From positions 33,703,134 to 33,767,133 of the forward strand of contig OX155961.1 in the NCBI GenBank assembly GCA_944548615.1: a stretch of DNA of 64,000 nucleotides, in the 5' to 3' direction. Under the pieces are notes generated by a model that saw only the letters and a list, made by a program, of their open reading frames with translations, did no database searches and was not told the DNA's origin. The translations under genes and the position numbers were made by a program. Positions 58,908-64,000 of this stretch are shown here, one piece after another. The first letter of the stretch is position 1. The number at the start of each line of letters is the position of its first letter. Source of the DNA: Micropterix aruncella. Lineage: Eukaryota; Arthropoda; Insecta; Lepidoptera; Micropterigidae.

Positions 58908-61878
58908 ATGGACTTTGATATTTTATCTACACCAACGTATCATAATAGTGAACATAATTCATTCGGAAAATGGCATGATACGCTGCCGAAGACTAATAAA
59001 AATTTATGTGTATTGCACCTCTACTTACAGAGGAGTAAATCTAACTTTGACCAGTTACTGGTGTGCCTTCATAACGACATTCACAAATTAGATATTATTT
59101 TAATTAGCGAGCCTTGGACTGATCCACAAATAGCTAATCTCTACGTCATTAATGGGTTTCACAAAATAATTTGCGCAAGAGATCGAGGTACGGGTGGAGG
59201 TTTGGTTTTATTTATAAAAAAACACATACAATTTGAGCAAAAAGACATAAAATATGACGAAATGGAAATTATCATTTGTAACTTAAAATGGAACAAAAAA
59301 AATACTTCAATATTTGCTGTTTATCGACCTCCAAATTCAAACGATAGCACTTGCTTACAAAAAATTGAAACACAATTCTCGTCATTACCTAAGGGCGATG
59401 ATATTATATTTTTTGGTGATATAAACTGGAACATACATTTAGAAAATAAACCGCACGTGTCAAAATATTTAGACATAATGGCAAATTATGGTTTGCAATG
59501 CTATATAAATACATTCACGCGGGAAGTCATCGTACAAGGATTGCTAAAACGTTCCTGTATCGACCATATCTTTATAAGAAATGAACGTGACAATATTAAC
59601 TCGGCAACAATTAAATATAAAATTAGTGATCATTATGCCATAGCGGCCAACATTGGTACTGATCATGGGGGCGACATGACCGGCGGGGAGCGGAAGATAC
59701 GCGTATTTGACAACGGACTAATAAATAGCCGCTTACAATCAATAGACTGGGCAAGCGTGATGTTGGGAACAAATGATCCTAATAAAATGATAACTAATAT
59801 TGCCGACATATTCACTCAAATATACAGTGAATGTACTAAAGAATCATCATTTAAAAATAAGAGAAACCCATTTTTTAATGGGTGGATCGACTCTAATATT
59901 ATAAAACTAATGAAAGAAAGAGACAAAGCTTATCATAGGTGGAAAAATAATCAGAATAATGAATTAAATCGCAAAAATTATGTTAGTCTAAGGAATAAAG
60001 CCACGAACGAAATAAAAAATGCAAAAAGATGCTTCTACAAAAAAGATTTTGAAAATTCTAAAGGAAATATAAAAATGACTTGGAATAAAATAAATAATTT
60101 AATTGGGAAACAAAAGCAGTCTTTAGATGAACCAATAATAAAATACTTAGGAGAAAATAAAAGTCACGGAAATATTGCAAATGAATTTGTAGAAAATTTT
60201 CAAAACAACGTTAAAGCCATACTCCATAAATGCGACAAAAAAACATTAGATTTAAATTCAACTAAGCCAATAGACAGAACTATGTACATTCCGAAAAGTA
60301 AGTCAGAAGATATTCAGAAAATTATAGCTGGTTTAGATGCCAATAAATCACCTGGATTAGATCAAATTAGAGTAAGAGATCTCAAATTAATTAACAAAAA
60401 GATTAGTCCTATTATTAGTAAAATTCTTAATCTGTGCTTAGATACAGGATTATATCCAAATTTTTTAAAGATAGCTTTAATAAGACCTGTATATAAAGGC
60501 GGTAATCACAAGGATTACAACAATTATAGACCCATCAGCATTTTGTCAAGTATTAACAAAATCTTTGAAAAATATATCGCAGGCAAGGTGCAGACATACC
60601 TAACGACTATTAATATTATCAATGAAAGCCAATACGGGTTCCAAAAAAATAAGAATACCGATCAACTCCTATCTAATTTTACAAACCACGTAAATAAGTG
60701 CCTGAATGACAAAAACACGTCATAATTGTCCTTGTGGATTTTAGCAAGGCTTTCGACACAATTAATCATGATCGACTCATAAGGACCATTGACGATGTAG
60801 GTATAAGAGGCAGATACAAAGAGTTACTGCGCAGTTACCTAAGTGATAGAGAAATGGCGGTAAAAATAGGGGACTCGATTGGTAAAAGTGTTAGGATAAC
60901 AGAGGGTACACCACAGGGCTCCGTATTGGGACCTATGTTTTATTTGATATATTGCAACACTATATCGAATATATTTTTTAAATCAAAAGTGTACCAATTT
61001 GCTGATGACACAGCGATAGTGGTTGAGCACGATGACGTAAATACTGCAAACACAATCATGAACCAACAATTCCTACAACTGTTGCGCTGGTCCCATGACA
61101 ACGGCCTCGTTATCAACCATACGAAGACAAAGGTATTGTACGTCACCTCTCCCTATAAAAAAAGGGGCGAGATAGCTATTAAAGCACACTCGTATACGTG
61201 CATTCACGATTACGTATGACATCTAAACTGCTCCTGCAATAGTCTAGAGGTTGTGAGTACACATAAATACCTGGGTATAATACTTGACAAAAACTTTAAT
61301 TGGGAAAGTCACATACTTCTACTGTGTGGAAAACTCAGGTATTTTTTAAAACTATTCTTTCACCTGAAATCCGTAGTACCTCATAATATTATGAAATCAT
61401 ATACTTTTCACTTGTAAATTCTATACTAGGATATGGCATTCAGGTATGGGTACTTACATTTCCCACGTACGTTAGGAAAGTGGAAAATATTCAAATTCGA
61501 ATACTGAAACAAATGGCACCAAAAGGCTCAATACAAATTAAGCAAAATAATTACACAGAACTCTACTCCTCAATTGATGTCTTGCCTATAAGTTTCTTCG
61601 TATGGTATAAAATTCTGCTTGACAACAACGAAAACGGTTCGTTACGAATACCTGCCGATCATGTACACAGAACTCGGCTACGTGAAAAGGGGTATTTGAA
61701 ATATAACAAGCAAAACAATTATTACGGCGATAGAACTCTTGAATTCATTGTTCCAAAATTATTCAATCACTTTTCTATAAAATTAGACAACTCAATCAGC
61801 AAATACTTACTAAAGAAAACATTGAAACTTATACTACTAAGCAACCTAAATAATGACTTACCCAGGCGAGCTAATTGA
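58908..61878 (+). pseudogene. Retrotransposon ORF2: endonuclease and RT, frameshifted
   Basis: 58908-60725 holds the endonuclease (LISEPWTDP, IFAVYRPPNS, IIFFGDINWNIH, SCIDHIF, ISDHYAIAANIG) and the start of the RT (KSPGLDQIRVRDL, ALIRPVYKGG, NNYRPISILSSINKI, ESQYGFQKNKNT). A frameshift at about 60722 leads to VDFSKAFDTINHDRL, EGTPQGSVLGPMFY and QFADDTAIVV, up to a TGA at 61217-61219; the frame continues (HKYLGIILDKNFNWE), and another shift near 61415 leads to LGYGIQVWVLTFP and the end at 61878. The first endonuclease motif has Tyr where an Asn is expected (LHLYLQRS). Inactive. Confidence 0.87.
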
Positions 61879-62461
61879 AATAATTTAAATATTATGTCAT
61901 ATAAATACTATAATAGAGAAATTAAAAACTATATTAGTGTAAATTAACATAAATATGTAAAAGCAGTAGCATAACTGTAAAAAGTAAAAATTCTATTAGA
62001 CTAAATTAGCATTAACATCAAGTAGAATAATTATGGTAAACCAAGCTAATTAAGATAAGTTAGGTTAGGTTAGGGCATAAGTATAGATATCTGGTATGAA
62101 TCATAATATTAGTGTAATCATTTGTTATTGTAATTGTAAACAAAGTAAGTATACCAGGATAATTAGTATAGGTTAGGTTAGATTAGTAAGTAGGCATATT
62201 AATTTAGTGGAAAAGCATATTTATAAGTGTATATTAAGCTAGTTATGATAGGAGATATAGGTTAGATTAGGTTAGGTTAGGAAGTCAATGCATCTACTTA
62301 ACGTAAAAAGTTATAATAGTTAATAAAAGTATAATAGGTAATGGATAATATAAGTCAGAATTATAAACACATTATTGTTAGTTACCCACTGAAAAGGCAC
62401 TAGCCTTAGTGGGGAACTGTGACATGTAATTTGTATCTTTTTTTATGAATAAAGACTACTA
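61879..62461 (+). other. 3' UTR of the Jockey-type element with TTAGG repeats
   Basis: AT-rich. TTAGGTTAGGTTAGG-like runs at about 62061-62078, 62170-62186 and 62262-62282. TTAGG is the insect telomere unit. Polyadenylation signal AATAAA at about 62447. Confidence 0.7.
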
Positions 62462-62478
62462 CCAAAAAAAAAAAAAAA

Positions 62479-62979
62479 AATTAGTTACCTTAGATTCCAT
62501 TACATAGTTACATACAGGTCGACCTAATAAAGCGTGTTAAAAATTGAAGAAGATTATCTTGGGTGGGCGGTATGTTTTCAATAGCTTTATCTTTCTTTTT
62601 GAATAAATGTATCTACTTAGAGAAAGTTCTTTGTTGTTTAATAAAGGTATTTTACCAGAGCCAAATTCGTTGAAAAGAACTCAACTTCCTGAAAGATATA
62701 CCAGTTTTGCAAACTCCTTTTTTACCGATACTGCGAAATGAAGAACATTTATCGAATCTTGTAAAAGCGCGAAATTCGTCATTAAGTTTCTTTTTCATTA
62801 AGATAAGGAAATTGAAGTCGCAAGTTCATTGTTAAATATATTTTTACATAATATTTATGTAAAATCAATTGAAATATTTTCAAATTAGAAAAAAAAATAT
62901 TTTTATTTAGTTTATTTCAATCTAATACTACCTATATTTGTATTTACCTTGTAGGTATAATAGATTTTTACGTTAACTA
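62479..62979. other. AT-rich spacer
   Basis: No gene or element recognised. Confidence 0.4.
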
Positions 62980-63560
62980 TCATGACATTATATAAAAGAG
63001 AATCTGTTTTAATTTTCCTAAGTTATTTCTAAGTCAAAAATATGACGGCTGTGAAATTTATGACGTCCTGACTAATGACGACATCTTTTAACAGTCTGTG
63101 TCTCCTGTAGGTTTAGTAGTCGGGTTATCACGTTTCAGAAAATAAACCTTTTGTCCTCTAGGGCCATTCGCAGAGTAGTTTTCAATATTTCTCGCGCATC
63201 TACATCAGATTCAGCGATTTCCATACCACCTACCTGGAAAACTACCGAAATAGGTACTAGCGACAAGGAGGGATTGATCTATCTTGTTTAAAATATAGTA
63301 TATTTACATTTAGTACAACTAGGAACTGGAAGTGAAATATTTTTATAAAAACTTCGATGATATTATTTTTTGCAATATTTCTGTATCTTGAAATTAAAAT
63401 AAAAAAATAGCTTTTCGGTCCCACCAGCCTCCGAAGAGGGAAAGTATTGTAAACGCTCTAAATATATTTTCGAGATGGATATGGAAATATTTTCAAGACG
63501 AAATTGTATCCGATGAAAATCTGGATCGCACATCCAGGATTATTGCTCACCGATATTATT
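62980..63560. repeat. Segment homologous, in reverse, to 43145-43760
   Basis: Same ordered blocks as listed for 43145-43760, here on the + strand, for example GGAACTGGAAGTGAAATATT at 63332 and TCCAGGATTATTGCT at 63533. Confidence 0.6.
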
Positions 63561-63759
63561 TTAACTTCAACTTTTAGTCAGGTTAGCCTCTTTCCCAAAG
63601 GGATATCATGCTCGAAATCCTTGGCTATTTTCCGGGAAAGTTTTGGTGCGATACAACCAACTTGTTTTAGAATAATACCATTTTATTCATTATTATCTAA
63701 TATGCTTAGAGATAATTTTATTATGAATAGACTACACATACATAAACTACTCAAATGCA

Positions 63760-64000
63760 ATAATTATTATTCAGTAAAGTGGGAAATATTGTTTGACGTA
63801 GTAATTAGATGAGTTTTATTTAAATATTCATTCGTTTTTTTATTTAATTCGTATTAGTAAAATAAATTATGGCACTACATATTTACTAAATACTTTAACT
63901 GATTACTTATATAAAAATGCATTACTATGGTAAATTGATAGGAAGATAATAAGATGGCTTGAATTGCCTAAATTAATTAATATAATAGATTAAATTGGAC
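63760..64000. promoter_or_regulatory. Receptor-upstream-like region at the right edge
   Basis: Matches 31700-31965, which ends about 100 bases before the start codon of the third receptor. Includes GGAAATATTGTTTGACGTAG at 63782, ATTAGTAAAATAA at 63855 and AAGATGGCTTGAATTGCC at 63951. Suggests a further receptor gene starting at about 64100, outside the window. Confidence 0.5.

Larger units (their letters stand above)
57272..62478 (+). mobile_element. Jockey/CR1-type non-LTR retrotransposon with PHD-finger ORF1
   Basis: Tandem 5' repeats, ORF1, ORF2, a 3' UTR and a poly(A) tract at 62462-62478 preceded by AATAAA at about 62447. About 5.2 kb, full length in layout, but ORF2 carries frameshifts and a nonsense codon. 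Target duplication not found by eye. Confidence 0.82.

Noticed and set aside
63504..63812. Open frame of 102 codons as first exon of the next receptor
   Set aside because: The peptide lacks receptor motifs and the region matches non-coding sequence at 43.1-43.3 kb in reverse.

Overview
The window is nuclear DNA of an insect, most plausibly a moth or butterfly. It holds a small cluster of gustatory receptor (GR) genes with a shared exon layout, a degenerate CLIP-domain serine protease, TTAGG-type telomere-like repeats inside one retroelement, a Lepidoptera-like repertoire of mobile elements (Penelope-like, Jockey/CR1-like, LOA-like, CsRn1-like Gypsy, mariner, hAT, pogo) and very long (TA)n microsatellites. 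Species and order are inferred, not proven.

Host genes. Three GR loci lie on the + strand: the 3' exons of one at 1-524, a complete 4-exon gene at 21725-25539 (398 aa) and another at 32054-34530 (402 aa). The two complete genes have identical lengths for exons 1, 2 and 3 (816, 69, 145 nt) and phases 0-0-1. Intergenic blocks between the genes are also homologous (12530-16700 and 27540-28260), so the cluster grew by tandem duplication. The last 240 bases resemble the stretch just upstream of the third gene, so a fourth GR gene probably starts shortly beyond base 64000. A snake/easter-like protease pseudogene (about 1960-2732) is rearranged: the catalytic end precedes a CLIP domain.

Mobile DNA, left part. 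A Penelope-like element (RT + GIY-YIG, minus strand) lies at 3.8-6.2 kb. An orphan zinc-knuckle/restriction-like endonuclease fragment is at 7.5-8.4 kb. A nearly intact pogo-like transposon with an intron and repeated subterminal motifs fills 8.5-11.4 kb. A 200-base assembly gap follows. A decayed Jockey/CR1-type element sits at 13.56-16.46 kb, and two mariner copies at 19.5 and 25.6-26.9 kb. Three copies of a GC-rich retroposon of unknown family occur, one with a clear 14-bp target duplication.

Mobile DNA, right part. A very young Gypsy element occupies 34993-43144, with 1095-bp LTRs differing at one base seen, a TTAT target duplication, intact pol, and a textbook -1 frameshift signal between gag and pol. 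From about 43.95 to 56.82 kb a LOA-like retrotransposon is interrupted twice: by a hAT element (45353-47465) that itself carries a fold-back MITE, and by a CsRn1-like Gypsy element (49788-55464) whose gag zinc finger has been duplicated in tandem. A complete but mutated Jockey-type element with a PHD-finger ORF1 lies at 57272-62478.

Boundaries of decayed elements are approximate. Family names rest on motifs read by eye; no database search was run.
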